DNA of 64,000 nt from positions 186,001 through 250,000 of the forward strand of contig NZ_JAKWJO010000001.1 of the NCBI RefSeq assembly GCF_022760995.1. The letters run 5' to 3'. This stretch comes from Dyella sedimenti (GTDB taxonomy: Bacteria > Pseudomonadota > Gammaproteobacteria > Xanthomonadales > Rhodanobacteraceae). Shown one piece after another: positions 24,302 through 33,269 of the stretch; positions within the stretch are counted from its first letter, which is position 1; every line of letters begins with the position of its first letter. The translations under genes were made by a program, and so were the position numbers. A model generated the notes under the pieces. That model ran no database searches and was not told the origin of the DNA. It was given only the letters and a program-made list of their open reading frames with translations.

Positions 24302-26143
24302 TCAGCGATACATCAAATTGATTGCCACCAGCGTAATCACCAGCACTAATCCGGTGAGCGGCAATCCCACCCGCAGGAAGTCCTTCCCGCGATAGCCGCC
24401 AGGTCCAGCGACCATCATCAACGCGGGGTGGCCGGAGCTGAGCAGGAAGGTGTTGGACGAGGACACCGCCACGATCAGCGCGTAGGCCGAGGGGTTGTTG
24501 CCGGTGGCGACGGCGACGCTGATGGCGATGGGTACCATCATCACGGTGGCGCCGACGTTGGACATGACCTGCGAGAACAGTAGCGTCAGGATGGCCAGCG
24601 CCAGCTGCAATATCCAATGGTTGGTGTGGCCCAGGTGCTGCAGTACTTCCTGCGCCAGCCAGGCGGCGGCGCCGGTGGCGTCCATCGACCAGCCCAGGGG
24701 GATCAGGCAGGCGGTGACGAAGATGGTCTTCCAGTTGATGGCCTTGTAGGCCTCGTCCATGTTCAGCACGCCGGTCAGCAGCATGCCGATGGCGCCGGTC
24801 ATCATGGCCACGGAGAGGTCGAGGTGGGTGAACAGGGCCAGGCACTTGGCCAGCAGGAAGAAGCCCACCGCCTGCCATAGCTTGTTGGGGCGCTGCTCTT
24901 CCTTGGGGATGTCGGTGACCACCACGAGGTCCTTGTCCTCAGTGGCCAGGCCCAGGTCGCGCCAGCTCGAATGCAGCACCAGGGTGTCGCCGGCGCGCAG
25001 GCTGACCGAGCGCACGTCGTCGCGGAACACTTGGTCGCCGCGGTTCACCGCCAGCACCGAGATGCCGTAGCGCTTGCGCAGGCGCAGGTCGCCCACGGTC
25101 TGCTTGAGGAAGCGCGAGCTGGGCGGGATTACCGCCTCGGAAATGCCGGCCCGGGTGGGATTGAACAGTTCGCTCAGTTGCCGCATGCGCGGGCTGAGCT
25201 TGCAGAGCTGGTTGTTGGCGAAATGGTTGAGCTGCTCACGGGGACCCAGCACGCCCAGTACGGAGCCCACCCAGATCACATGGTCCGCCGGTGGCGCCAT
25301 GCGGGCGTCGTTGCCGCTTTTGATGGCGAGGATCAGCGGCGCGCCGTGGAGCTGTTCCACCTCGCCGATGCTCATGCCGACCAGCGGGCTTTCCGCCGTC
25401 ACCGTCAGCTCGGCCGTCTCGCCGACGATGCCGTAGGTGTCGGCGAAATAGCTCTCGGTACGGCCGGGCGTCACCTTCAGGCGCTCGTCCTCGCGCTCGG
25501 GCAGCAGCTTCTTGCCGAAGAAATAGAAGAAACCCACGCCGGTAAGGGCTAGTACCAGGCCCACCGGGGTGACGCTGAACAGGCCGAACTTGGGAATGGT
25601 ATGCGCGCCGGCCGGCAGGTTGGCGTTGGCGCTGGCCACCAGGTCGTTGAGCACGATCAGCGGCGAGTTGGCGATCAGCGTGGTGTTGGTCGCGGTGAGG
25701 ATGCAGAACGCCATCGGCAGCAGCAGCCGGGACAGCGGCACGCCGGTACGCGCGGCCAGGCGGCTGGTGACCGGGATCATCAGGGCCGCCAGGGCTTGGC
25801 TGGGAATCACCGCGCTGAACAGGCTGGTGACCAGGTTGATCACCACACCGAGCCGCGATTCCACGCCCCGCGCCATGCGCATCACGAAGCTGGCGGTGAG
25901 GGTCAGCACGCCGGCACGGTCCAGGCCCGCGCCCATGATCATGATCGCGATGATGGCGATGACGGCGTTGCCGGCGAACCCGTTGAAGACCCGGTCCGAG
26001 GGGATCAGGCCGGTCAGGCCGATCACCACCACCACCAGCAGGGCCACCATGTCGGCGCGGATCCATTCCAGCACCAGCATCAACATGGTGAAAGCCACCA
26101 GCCCCAGCACCAGCACCATTTCGGGGGTGAGTGCGAGTCCCAC
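24302..26143 (-). CDS. SLC13-family permease with two RCK_C (TrkA-C) domains
   Basis: A 613-aa inner-membrane transporter of the divalent anion:Na+ symporter (SLC13/DASS) group. About five to six N-terminal helices are followed by a cytosolic insert of about 210 residues carrying two TrkA-C-like domains (VTAESPLVGMSIGEVEQLHG; VIPPSSRFLKQTVGDLRLR), then the C-terminal helical half. The repeated substrate-hairpin motifs TATNTTLIANSPLIVLNDL and SNVGATVMMVPIAISVA are visible. Substrate (sulfate, dicarboxylate or other) cannot be told. GTG 26143 with GGGAG 10 bp upstream is preferred over a TTG 159 bp earlier, which would add a disordered lead. Confidence 0.88.
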   Translation of the reverse strand: MGLALTPEMVLVLGLVAFTMLMLVLEWIRADMVALLVVVVIGLTGLIPSDRVFNGFAGNAVIAIIAIMIMGAGLDRAGVLTLTASFVMRMARGVESRLGVVINLVTSLFSAVIPSQALAALMIPVTSRLAARTGVPLSRLLLPMAFCILTATNTTLIANSPLIVLNDLVASANANLPAGAHTIPKFGLFSVTPVGLVLALTGVGFFYFFGKKLLPEREDERLKVTPGRTESYFADTYGIVGETAELTVTAESPLVGMSIGEVEQLHGAPLILAIKSGNDARMAPPADHVIWVGSVLGVLGPREQLNHFANNQLCKLSPRMRQLSELFNPTRAGISEAVIPPSSRFLKQTVGDLRLRKRYGISVLAVNRGDQVFRDDVRSVSLRAGDTLVLHSSWRDLGLATEDKDLVVVTDIPKEEQRPNKLWQAVGFFLLAKCLALFTHLDLSVAMMTGAIGMLLTGVLNMDEAYKAINWKTIFVTACLIPLGWSMDATGAAAWLAQEVLQHLGHTNHWILQLALAILTLLFSQVMSNVGATVMMVPIAISVAVATGNNPSAYALIVAVSSSNTFLLSSGHPALMMVAGPGGYRGKDFLRVGLPLTGLVLVITLVAINLMYR

Positions 26144-26324
26144 TAGCCGGCGCTCCCGGTGCGGGCGCCACGGTGACGGCTGGAAGTGGGCAGTGGGAGC
26201 TTCACGCTGCGACGACTCGTCCCTGTTTGGGGCATGAGTATAAGCGGGTGAAGGCGCGGGCTGGTGAACCGTATCCGCATTACGGGGCATGGATGCCGGC
26301 AAGGCGTTGTGGCAGGAGTCCTCT

Positions 26325-26354
26325 CCGTCATTCCGGCCTGCGCCGGAATGACGG
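26325..26354. repeat. Short palindromic repeat (13-bp stem)
   Basis: CCGTCATTCCGGC (26325-26337) and its exact complement (26342-26354) around a 4-nt loop. This GTCATTCCGGC palindrome is a widespread intergenic repeat type in proteobacteria. It lies between the divergent-from-nothing end of trmB and the start region of the SLC13 gene. There is no T-run, so it is more likely a repeat than a terminator. A degenerate relative is at 51101-51133. Confidence 0.7.
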
Positions 26355-26371
26355 CAGTGATGGGCGTGGCC

Positions 26372-27076
26372 CTAGGCCTTGCGATACAGCAGATCCCACA
26401 CACCATGGCCCAGCCTCAGCCCACGGCGTTCGAAATGGGTCTCGATGCGCCATGCCGGCTTTTCCGCACATTGGCCGGGACCGATGGCATTGCGCCATGC
26501 AGGGGCGGATTCCATTACTTCCAGCATGTGCTCGGCGTAGGGCTGCCAGTCAGTGGCCAGGTGCAGCAGGCCGTTGGGCGCCATGCGCGAGGCGAGCAGG
26601 GCGACGAAGTCGGGTTGGATGATGCGGCGCTTGTTGTGGCGCTTCTTGTGCCAGGGGTCCGGGAACCAGATGCGCGCCTCGGTTAGGGCGCCCTCGGGGA
26701 TTTCGCGCTCCAGCACTTCCACCGCGTCGTGCTTGTAGAGCCGTACGTTTGCCGCATCGCGCGCGGCCAGCGCGTTCATCAGGCGGCCCACGCCGGGGCC
26801 ATGCACTTCCACGCCGATGAAGTCGCGTGCCAGGTCGTGCTCGCTGGCCCAGGCCAGCGCCTCGCCGTTGCCGAAGCCGATTTCCAGCACCAGTGGCGCC
26901 GTGCGGCCGAACCGCGCCGCGTAGTCCTGCGCGGTGCCGGTGTAGTCGATGCCGAAGCGGGTCCAGTGTTCGTCGAAGGCGCGCTGTTGCGCCGGCGTCA
27001 TGCGGCCCTCGCGCAGCACGAAGCTGCGGATGCGGCGCAGGTACTCGGGCTGGTTGGCGTCGTCGTGGTGAGTCAT
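26372..27076 (-). CDS. trmB: tRNA (guanine-N7-)-methyltransferase
   Basis: A 234-aa SAM-dependent methyltransferase making m7G46 in tRNA. The SAM motif [10 protein letters not shown], the catalytic/tRNA-binding stretch [14 protein letters not shown] and the C-terminal THFERRG are all diagnostic of TrmB. Length is normal. It is downstream of thiG on the same strand, with about 120 bp holding two hairpins between. Confidence 0.95.
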   Translation of the reverse strand: MTHHDDANQPEYLRRIRSFVLREGRMTPAQQRAFDEHWTRFGIDYTGTAQDYAARFGRTAPLVLEIGFGNGEALAWASEHDLARDFIGVEVHGPGVGRLMNALAARDAANVRLYKHDAVEVLEREIPEGALTEARIWFPDPWHKKRHNKRRIIQPDFVALLASRMAPNGLLHLATDWQPYAEHMLEVMESAPAWRNAIGPGQCAEKPAWRIETHFERRGLRLGHGVWDLLYRKA

Positions 27077-27101
27077 GGCGATTCCGTAAACGTAGCGTGC
27101 T

Positions 27102-27173
27102 CCCTCCCCTGCGGGCAGGGGAGGGTTGGGGGCGTTACCCCCCTCCCAGTCTCCCCCTGCGTGGCAGGGGGAG
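27102..27173. repeat. Two related C-rich hairpins between thiG and trmB
   Basis: Stem one pairs 27102-27111 (CCCTCCCCTG) with 27116-27125. Stem two pairs 27151-27160 (CTCCCCCTGC) with 27164-27173. The cores CTCCCCTGC and CTCCCCCTGC are near-copies, so this looks like a duplicated palindromic repeat. Neither has a T-run. A role in mRNA stability is possible. Confidence 0.6.
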
Positions 27174-27197
27174 GAGCGAAGATCCAGGCTGAGGCAA

Positions 27198-28001
27198 TCA
27201 GCCGATGGTGCCGTCGATCGGACTCGATGCCGAGGCGAAGCGCTTGCGCGGAATCCGGCCGGCCTTGAAGGCGGCGCGCCCGGCCTGGATGGCCAGCTTC
27301 ATCGCATGGGCCATCAGCACCGGATCGCGGGCACCGGCGATGGCGGTATTCATCAGTACGCCGTCGCAGCCCAGTTCCATCGCGATGGAAGCATCGGAGG
27401 CCGTGCCCACGCCGGCATCGACGATGATCGGCACCTTGGCGTTCTCGATGATTTCCAGCAGGTTGTAGCGGTTCTGTATCCCCAGGCCCGAGCCGATCGG
27501 CGCGGCCAGCGGCATCACCGCCACGCAGCCGATCTCCTCCAGGCGCTTGGCCAGGATCGGGTCGTCGCTGGTATAGACCATCACGTCGAAGCCGTCCGCC
27601 ACCAGGGTTTCGGCCGCCTTGAGCGTCTCCACCACATCAGGAAACAGGGTGCGCTGGTCGCCCAGCACTTCCAGCTTGACCAGCGTGTGGCCGTCCAGCA
27701 GCTCGCGGGCGAGCTTGCAGGTGCGCACCGCATCAACCGCGTTGTAGCAGCCGGCGGTGTTGGGCAGCAGGGTGAACTCCTCGGGCGGCAATGCATCCAG
27801 TAGGCTGGGCTGACTGGCGTCCTGGCCGATGTTCACGCGGCGGATCGCCACCGTGACGATGTCGGCCCCGGCGGCCTGGGTCGCGCGGCGGGTCTCGTCG
27901 AAGTCCTTGTACTTGCCGGTACCGGTGAGCAGGCGCGAGCCGTAGCTCTTGCCGGCAATGACGAGGGGATCGGCGGAATCGTATGTCTTGGTATTCATCA
28001 T
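27198..28001 (-). CDS. thiG: Thiazole synthase
   Basis: A 267-aa (beta/alpha)8 enzyme that forms the thiazole phosphate of thiamine from deoxyxylulose phosphate, dehydroglycine and ThiS-thiocarboxylate. Conserved blocks are [10 protein letters not shown], the Schiff-base lysine in LVKLEVLGD and the phosphate-binding [17 protein letters not shown] 28001 is chosen ([10 protein letters not shown] follows). A second ATG is adjacent, and the longer frame adds only eight residues. It sits 55 bp after thiS, the usual pair. Confidence 0.95.
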   Translation of the reverse strand: MMNTKTYDSADPLVIAGKSYGSRLLTGTGKYKDFDETRRATQAAGADIVTVAIRRVNIGQDASQPSLLDALPPEEFTLLPNTAGCYNAVDAVRTCKLARELLDGHTLVKLEVLGDQRTLFPDVVETLKAAETLVADGFDVMVYTSDDPILAKRLEEIGCVAVMPLAAPIGSGLGIQNRYNLLEIIENAKVPIIVDAGVGTASDASIAMELGCDGVLMNTAIAGARDPVLMAHAMKLAIQAGRAAFKAGRIPRKRFASASSPIDGTIG

Positions 28002-28056
28002 GACGTCTTGAACGGCTGGCGGCATCGGGGCAATGGCGCGGGATGAGGGAAGCGGC

Positions 28057-28257
28057 TCAGCCGCCGCCGATGGCGTGGACGATCTCGACCTGGTCGCCCT
28101 CGGCTAGCGTATGGCTGGCATGCAGGCTGCGCGGGACAATCTCGCGGTTCACTTCCACGGCCACGCGCTTGGCGCCATAACCGGCTTCCTGCAGCAATTG
28201 GATGATGGTCGTGGCGGGCGCGCAGTCGCGCGGGCTGCCATTGAGCGTGATGTGCAT
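28057..28257 (-). CDS. thiS: Sulfur carrier protein ThiS
   Basis: A 66-aa beta-grasp protein ending in the required Gly-Gly (VHAIGGG), which is adenylated and thiocarboxylated to donate sulfur to ThiG. No convincing Shine-Dalgarno precedes ATG 28257. A TAGAAT box lies only 6 bp upstream of the ATG, so the message could be leaderless. An 8-bp inverted repeat CCCGCCAG/CTGGCGGG (28271-28278, 28311-28318) encloses a palindromic ATACCGGTAT upstream. No TPP riboswitch (THI box) was found. Confidence 0.93.
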   Translation of the reverse strand: MHITLNGSPRDCAPATTIIQLLQEAGYGAKRVAVEVNREIVPRSLHASHTLAEGDQVEIVHAIGGG

Positions 28258-28363
28258 CCGCTTATTCTAGCCCGCCAGGGCATGAATACCGGTATGCGTC
28301 TGCCTGAACGCTGGCGGGACGGGCTCTTCGCCCCGCGCGGCGGTCGACGGGCACATAGGCGCC

Positions 28364-28404
28364 GAAACGAGGAAGGCCCGGCATGGCCGGGCCTTCCTCG
28401 TTTC
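28364..28404. terminator. Strong hairpin terminator downstream of DUF6600 gene
   Basis: A 19-bp perfect stem, GAAACGAGGAAGGCCCGGC (28364-28382) with 28386-28404, and a 3-nt loop. The arms end in A3/T3, so it can work in both directions but has only a short U-run. It overlaps the stop codon of the FecR/DUF6600 gene and separates it from thiS. Confidence 0.8.
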
Positions 28405-30544
28405 AAGGGTGCTGCTGCTCTTCCCGGCGAGGCGGCGGTGCGGGGTGGTGTTCCTCGTGGCCCTGCGGCTCGCGCTGGCCACCGTTAGGCGGCGGGTTGG
28501 CGCGTGGCGGCTGGTATCCGCCGCGCGGCGGCTCATAGCCATTGCGCGGCGGCTCATAGCCCCGCTGCGGTCCCTGGTAACCCTGACCCTGAGGCTGCTG
28601 CGGTACCACCCGTTGGGGTGGCTGGGCATAGCGCGGCTCTTGCGCGCCAGACGGCGCGCGCTCGAAGCGCGGCGTACTGGGCAGGGTGTTCTGCGACGAT
28701 GGCGGCTGCGATCGCATGCGGGCGGCGCGATCCTCGGCCGCATTGGGGATGTAGCTCACTCCTGGACGCGGCTGGTTGTCGGTGGCCGGACGCTCGGCGG
28801 GGGCGGCGCGCTCGATGACCGGCTGGGGCCGTGCGAAGCGGGCCGATGGCAACTCACCCGGGCGCATCGCTGCCGACTCGTTGCCGCGTACCGGCGATTG
28901 CACGCCCGGCGCCGACGCGGCGCGCTCGCCGGTCGGGGAGGGCATGGCCCGCGCGGCGTTCCCGGGCCGGCCGCTGGGGCCGGTGGCATTGAGCATGCGC
29001 ACGTTGGTCGGCCCCTGGAAGCTGGCGCGCGGAGCGCTGGCCACGCCGGCGGCCCGGTTCGCGAAGGGCGCGGCGGGAACGCTGCGCGCCACCACCTCGC
29101 GCTGGAACCCGCCTGCCGGAAGGTTGCGCAGGTTGGCCGGGCGCGGCGGCGCGAAGCTGGCCTGCTGGGGCCGGATATCGATGCCGCGCGGCGCCACGGG
29201 CGCGCTGGCGAAACGATGGGGATCGACCGCCACCATGTGGCGCTGCGCGTCGCGCGCCGCTACGAAGTCATGACCGGCCATGGCCGTGAACGCCCGCGGC
29301 ACGTCGCGGTTGGCGAAGCGTTCGTTGGGCATCGCGCGGCCATCGTGGAAATAGCGGTAGTGGTCGTCGATGGCGCGGATCATCTCCGCGCGGTCGTGGC
29401 GCAGGTAGATATTGCTGATGTTGACGTTGGTGTAATAGCCGCGGCTGACGCGGTACCAGGGGTTGTAGATCTCCCCCGGCCCCAGCGGGAACCAGCCGAT
29501 CGGCCCGCTGCCGATGGAAACGCTGAAGCCGGGGCCGCCGACGAAGGCCACCAGGGCCGGCGCATAGACCGGGCGCACCCCGATCGGGCCCGGCACCCAG
29601 CCCCAGCGGCCGCGGATATGGGCCCAGCGGCCATAGTGGTAGGGCGCGAAGCCCCAAGGAGCATCGTCCACCCAGCTCCAGCCCCACGGACCGACATAGG
29701 CCCAGTGGCCGGTGCGGTAGGGCGCCCAGTCCACGCCGACGGCGGCCGGGTACCAGACCTGGCCGTAGTCCGTATCGGGCTCCCAGTTGCCGTACTGGTC
29801 CAGGTCCTGGGCGCCGACGACGTCGGGCGAGACGTACTGGCTCGACGCCGTTTGCGCATAGCGCTGGTCGCGGCTGCTGCACCAGGCGTCGAAATCGTCG
29901 CCGCCGCTGATGTCGCTGATCGTCACCTCGTTGAGCGAGGCGTCGGCGACCTCGTAGCTGCGCCCGCCCGTCACCAGGCGCTGCGCGCCGCCTTCGCCGT
30001 AGATCGTGGCGCGCCCGTCGAAATCGGTGATGCGGGTGGACTTGCCATCCTCGCTGATGTCCACCCGATATGTGCCGGGCTGGTCCACCACCAGGGCCAG
30101 CGTGGGCGTATCGATCTCATAGCTCTGGCCATCGGCGAGGTTCCGCACCGACAGGTTGAGGGTGCCCTGGGTCAGCTCGACCTGGGTGAGCTGGTCGTTC
30201 AAGGTGAGGAAGCCGGCATCCGAATCGTCCGCCATGCGCAGCGTGCCGTCGCCGAGTTCCAGTTCGGCGCGCGCCCCGTTGCCGGTGGACAGGCGGTCGC
30301 CGGTGGTCAGCGGGCGGTTGAGGCTGGCATCGCCCCAGTCCTTCTCGCCCGCCGGCAGCAGGCCCACGTCGCCCGCGCGATAGGACAGGCGCGCCACGCG
30401 CGAAGGGGGATCGCCCGCCGCGGCGCCATCGTCCACCGGCGGTTGGGTTTGCGCCTGCGCAAGGAAGCTGGCGCAGGCAAGCAGGGCCACCGCCATCCAT
30501 CGCCGACTCCTGGGCAACATCAGGGGAGCAGAAAGCACATGCAT
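28403..30544 (-). CDS. Secreted FecR/DUF6600-type protein with Pro/Gln/Arg-rich tail
   Basis: A 713-aa exported protein of unknown function. A signal peptide (MAVALLACASFLAQAQ) lies at about residues 17-32. A FecR-like beta domain spans about 45-200 (RLSTGNGARAELELGDGTLRM). A Trp/Tyr-rich domain of the DUF6600 type spans about 235-370 (GQVWYPAAVGVDWAPYRTGH, WVDDAPWGFAPYHYGRW). The last 250 residues are low-complexity Pro/Arg/Gln with repeats like GYEPPRGGYQPP. ATG 30544 has GGAG 9 bp upstream. Similar proteins are common in Xanthomonadales and Burkholderiales envelopes. Expressed alone, with its own terminator. Confidence 0.82.
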   Translation of the reverse strand: MHVLSAPLMLPRSRRWMAVALLACASFLAQAQTQPPVDDGAAAGDPPSRVARLSYRAGDVGLLPAGEKDWGDASLNRPLTTGDRLSTGNGARAELELGDGTLRMADDSDAGFLTLNDQLTQVELTQGTLNLSVRNLADGQSYEIDTPTLALVVDQPGTYRVDISEDGKSTRITDFDGRATIYGEGGAQRLVTGGRSYEVADASLNEVTISDISGGDDFDAWCSSRDQRYAQTASSQYVSPDVVGAQDLDQYGNWEPDTDYGQVWYPAAVGVDWAPYRTGHWAYVGPWGWSWVDDAPWGFAPYHYGRWAHIRGRWGWVPGPIGVRPVYAPALVAFVGGPGFSVSIGSGPIGWFPLGPGEIYNPWYRVSRGYYTNVNISNIYLRHDRAEMIRAIDDHYRYFHDGRAMPNERFANRDVPRAFTAMAGHDFVAARDAQRHMVAVDPHRFASAPVAPRGIDIRPQQASFAPPRPANLRNLPAGGFQREVVARSVPAAPFANRAAGVASAPRASFQGPTNVRMLNATGPSGRPGNAARAMPSPTGERAASAPGVQSPVRGNESAAMRPGELPSARFARPQPVIERAAPAERPATDNQPRPGVSYIPNAAEDRAARMRSQPPSSQNTLPSTPRFERAPSGAQEPRYAQPPQRVVPQQPQGQGYQGPQRGYEPPRNGYEPPRGGYQPPRANPPPNGGQREPQGHEEHHPAPPPRREEQQHP

Positions 30545-30787
30545 CGAATTCTCCGAAGCAGGGCGCGAGGGCGTCGCGCGAACCTAAGGTTTCCATCCGC
30601 AAGAACGCGCAACAGCGGCGGATGATGACGCGTGCATTATGTGGGCGGCGGGTCCGACATCGGCAAGAATCCGCCGGGACTCGCGCCGTTGACGATTCAG
30701 CCGGCCGCCATGTCCGGTTCATGCCGGGTTCCACCGTGCGGGGCGGTTCCAAAAGCCCGGGGTCCCGGGTTACCATCGCCCGGCGTT

Positions 30788-30861
30788 GCGGGTGTAGCTC
30801 AATGGTAGAGCTGTAGCTTCCCAAGCTACTGACGAGGGTTCGATTCCCTTCACCCGCTCCA
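30788..30861 (+). tRNA. tRNA-Gly(CCC)
   Basis: A full cloverleaf. Acceptor GCGGGTG pairs with CACCCGC (30851-30857), the D-arm is GCTC..GAGC, and the anticodon stem GTAGC/GCTAC encloses loop TTCCCAA with anticodon CCC at 30820-30822. The T-arm has GGTTCGATTCC, and the CCA end is encoded (30859-30861). The CCC anticodon reads GGG glycine codons. It lies 63 bp before the protease gene. Confidence 0.97.
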
Positions 30862-30924
30862 CTCCCTAGCCCCCGACCCCTCTCCCGAGTTCCCTTTCAC
30901 GTAACCCTGCGGCGTGCGCTGATT

Positions 30925-31380
30925 ATGGCGGATGTGATTACCCTCGGCTGGCGGGAGCGTCTGGCGTTGCCGCGGCTCGGCATTCCCCAGCTCAAGGCCA
31001 AGCTCGACACCGGGGCGCGCAGCAGTTCCCTGCACGTGGATGCGTTGGAGAGCTTCGAGCGCGATGGCCAGACGTGGCTGCGTTTCGCCGTCAGCATCGG
31101 CGGCCGGCATCGCACCGGCGTCGCCTGCGAGACGCCGGCGCTCGACCGGCGCGCGGTGACCGATACCGGCGGCCGGCAGACCCTGCGCTGGTTCATCCGC
31201 ACCCAGGTCCTGCTGGCCGGGCAGCACTTCGAGGTCGACATGAATCTGACCGATCGGCGCCATATGCTGTTCCCCATGTTGCTGGGACGCACGGCGTTGC
31301 AGGGCCGTTTCGCGGTCGATCCCGGTCTCTCCTACACACAGCCACGGCCACTGGCGGCCGGGTGGACCGGTGCTCCATGA
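30925..31380 (+). CDS. RimK-associated putative aspartic/zinc protease (DUF785)
   Basis: A 151-aa retropepsin-like protein of the DUF785 family (often labelled ATP-dependent zinc protease, RimB-like). The catalytic Asp28 lies in [13 protein letters not shown], the DTGA triad of an aspartyl protease. The motif [12 protein letters not shown] near the C-terminus matches the second family block. It overlaps rimK by ATGA, so the pair is co-translated. The family is thought to act with RimK in glutamate-tail metabolism. Confidence 0.87.
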   Translation: MADVITLGWRERLALPRLGIPQLKAKLDTGARSSSLHVDALESFERDGQTWLRFAVSIGGRHRTGVACETPALDRRAVTDTGGRQTLRWFIRTQVLLAGQHFEVDMNLTDRRHMLFPMLLGRTALQGRFAVDPGLSYTQPRPLAAGWTGAP

Positions 31381-32294
31381 AGATAGCCATCCTGTCGCGC
31401 AACACTCGCCTGTATTCCACGCAGCGCCTGGTCGACGTGGCGCGCGAACGCGGCCATGTGGTGCGAGTGCTCGATCCGTTGCGCTGCTACGTGCGCATCG
31501 CGCCCGGCAACATGTCGATCCGCTACAAGGGCAAGGCCCTGCGCGGCATCGATGCGGTGATTCCGCGCATCGGCGTCACCAGCACGTTCTACGGCACGGC
31601 CGTGCTGCGGCAACTGGAGATGATGGGGATCTACACGCCCAATTCCTCCGACGCGGTGCTGCGCGCGCGCGACAAGCTGCGTTGCCTGCAGATCCTCGCC
31701 GCCAAGGGCCTGGACATGCCGGTAACCGTGTTTGGCGACAACCCCGACGACACCGCCGACGTGCTGGCCATGCTGGGCGATCCGCCGCACGTCATCAAGC
31801 TCAACGAGGGCAGCCAGGGCAGCGGCGTGGTGCTGGCGGAGAAGAAAAGCGCCTCACAGAGCGTGATCGAGGCGTTCCGCGGGCTCTATGCCAATTTCCT
31901 GGTGCAGGAGTTCATCGGCGAGGCGAAGGGCAGCGACCTGCGCTGCTTCGTGGTGGGCAAGAAGGTGGTGGCCGCCATGCAGCGCGACGCGAGCCCAGGT
32001 GACTTCCGCTCCAACCTGCATCGTGGCGGCACCGCCAGCACGGCGACGCTGAGCGCGGAAGAGCGGCGTATCGCGGTGCAGGCCGCCGCGGCGCTTGGCC
32101 TGGGCGTGGCCGGCGTGGACATGCTGCGGTCCAGGCGTGGCCCCTTGATCCTGGAAGTGAACGCATCGCCGGGCCTGGAGGGCATCGAAGCCACCACCGG
32201 CGTGGACGTGGCCGGGGCGATCATCGGCTTGCTGGAATCGGAAACCGAGAACACGAAAAGCGCCACGCGCCGGCGTCCCCAGCGCGTGGATTGA
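31377..32294 (+). CDS. rimK: RimK-type ribosomal protein S6 L-glutamate ligase
   Basis: A 305-aa ATP-grasp ligase that adds glutamates to the C-terminus of ribosomal protein S6. Motifs seen are [13 protein letters not shown] (ATP-binding loop), [19 protein letters not shown] and the Mg-binding [15 protein letters not shown]. Length agrees with E. coli RimK (300). ATG 31377 overlaps the upstream protease stop. A weak GACGCG/CGCGTC hairpin follows the stop. Confidence 0.93.
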   Translation: MKIAILSRNTRLYSTQRLVDVARERGHVVRVLDPLRCYVRIAPGNMSIRYKGKALRGIDAVIPRIGVTSTFYGTAVLRQLEMMGIYTPNSSDAVLRARDKLRCLQILAAKGLDMPVTVFGDNPDDTADVLAMLGDPPHVIKLNEGSQGSGVVLAEKKSASQSVIEAFRGLYANFLVQEFIGEAKGSDLRCFVVGKKVVAAMQRDASPGDFRSNLHRGGTASTATLSAEERRIAVQAAAALGLGVAGVDMLRSRRGPLILEVNASPGLEGIEATTGVDVAGAIIGLLESETENTKSATRRRPQRVD

Positions 32295-32478
32295 CGCGCG
32301 TGGCCTACCTGTCGGCGGTTGGCGCGTCCTTGCTCAAAAGTTCTCATTAATCATGAGATTGAGGCGTCCCCGCGAACCCGCCAGGCTTTGACCGCCTCGA
32401 ACGGGCAGGCATACCATGGGCTGTGTTCTGCGGAGCGTGCCTCGGGGTGGGGTACGGCAGACGCCGGGAGGGACATTC

Positions 32479-32964
32479 ATGACACGCAAACTCTGGCTGC
32501 CGATGTCGGCGGCGATGCTGGTTCTGCTGCAAGTGGCATCCGTACAGGCCAAGGAAACCAAGCCTGACGTAAAGGCCGAGACGAAGGACGAGTTCGCCGC
32601 CGTGGCCGACCGCGTCCGCCAACAGATGGCGCCGGGCGGGCGCTTCGAATTCGTCGACAAGGGCGGGCACGAGACGGTCGATCGCGACTTGGGTGGCATG
32701 CAGTCGCTGTACGACAAGTTCGGCACGGTCGATGCGATGGATCAGCCCTCCAAGATCCAGCTGTACAACTACCAGACCGAGGTCAACGCCATCCTCACGC
32801 GTGGCGATGCCGACCGCGAGATCTGCGAACAGGTCAAGCCGATGGGATCGAACATTCCCAAGACGATTTGCCGCACCAACCGCGATATCCAGCAAGAAAA
32901 TGGCCAGGCGCAGCGCTACCTGCAGGACGTCAAACAAGTCCGCAACACCACGGGTGGTCATTGA
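32479..32964 (+). CDS. Small exported hypothetical protein (Xanthomonadales type)
   Basis: A 161-aa periplasmic protein. A signal peptide (MTRKLWLPMSAAMLVLLQVASVQA) precedes a charged helical body. The C-terminal box ICEQVKPMGSNIPKTICRT has two cysteines and resembles the C-x-R-V-x-P-T-G-S-R-I-P-x-x-x-C box of small Xanthomonadaceae proteins of unknown function (from memory). ATG 32479 has GGGAGG upstream. A palindrome TCTCAT-5-ATGAGA (32341-32357) lies upstream. The gene stands alone. Confidence 0.75.
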   Translation: MTRKLWLPMSAAMLVLLQVASVQAKETKPDVKAETKDEFAAVADRVRQQMAPGGRFEFVDKGGHETVDRDLGGMQSLYDKFGTVDAMDQPSKIQLYNYQTEVNAILTRGDADREICEQVKPMGSNIPKTICRTNRDIQQENGQAQRYLQDVKQVRNTTGGH

Positions 32965-33025
32965 ACTGGCGTGGGGTTAACGCCGAAGTGAGTACGGGTT
33001 AACTACCCTCTAACCGCTTCGTCCC

Positions 33026-33154
33026 TATAAAGGATCCACTGCAATTTGCTTGGCACTTCCACCGCAAGGTCTGGTGACAGCAGATTACGGTATCGGGGCA
33101 GTAGCTTGAGCCCAGGCGAACGACGACATGTCGACCCGCCTGGGCTTTTTTCTT
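33026..33154 (+). ncRNA. Candidate small RNA with intrinsic terminator
   Basis: A TATAAA box at 33026-33031 could start an RNA near 33038. It would end at a textbook terminator: stem 33109-33118 with 33137-33146, a loop containing a second CGACATGTCG hairpin, then TTTTTT at 33146-33151. The product would be about 115 nt, lying in the 305-bp gap (32965-33269) between the exported protein and the response regulator. No convincing -35 box or known RNA family was recognised. It may instead be the 3' untranslated end of the upstream mRNA. The terminator itself is secure. Confidence 0.45.
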
Positions 33155-33210
33155 GCCTGCTGCTTGCTCGCCGTTCAGCTTACCGCCTGCCCGGCGCCCC
33201 TCTCGCGCCG

Positions 33211-33253
33211 CAAGCTTGTTAAGCTTGGCGCTACAACCGGCCCCTATGCCGGT
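33211..33253. promoter_or_regulatory. Paired inverted repeats before the response regulator gene
   Basis: CAAGCTT-GTT-AAGCTTG (33211-33227) and ACCGGC-6-GCCGGT (33236-33253) lie just before the GGAGG of the response regulator gene. They could be operator sites, possibly autoregulatory, or leader hairpins near the ribosome-binding site. No clear promoter boxes were seen between the upstream terminator and the gene. Confidence 0.35.
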
Positions 33254-33269
33254 TGCGTATGGAGGACGC

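Noticed and set aside
28258..28363. Possible TPP riboswitch before thiS
   Set aside because: The CUGAGA and ACCUGAUCCGGAUAAUGCC-like segments of the THI element are absent; only simple inverted repeats are present.
28409..30625. Long plus-strand frame (738 codons) antisense to the DUF6600 gene
   Set aside because: It lacks domains and is Arg/Ala/Val-biased, as expected of the mirror frame of a GC-rich gene. The minus-strand frame has a signal peptide, ribosome-binding site and recognisable domains.
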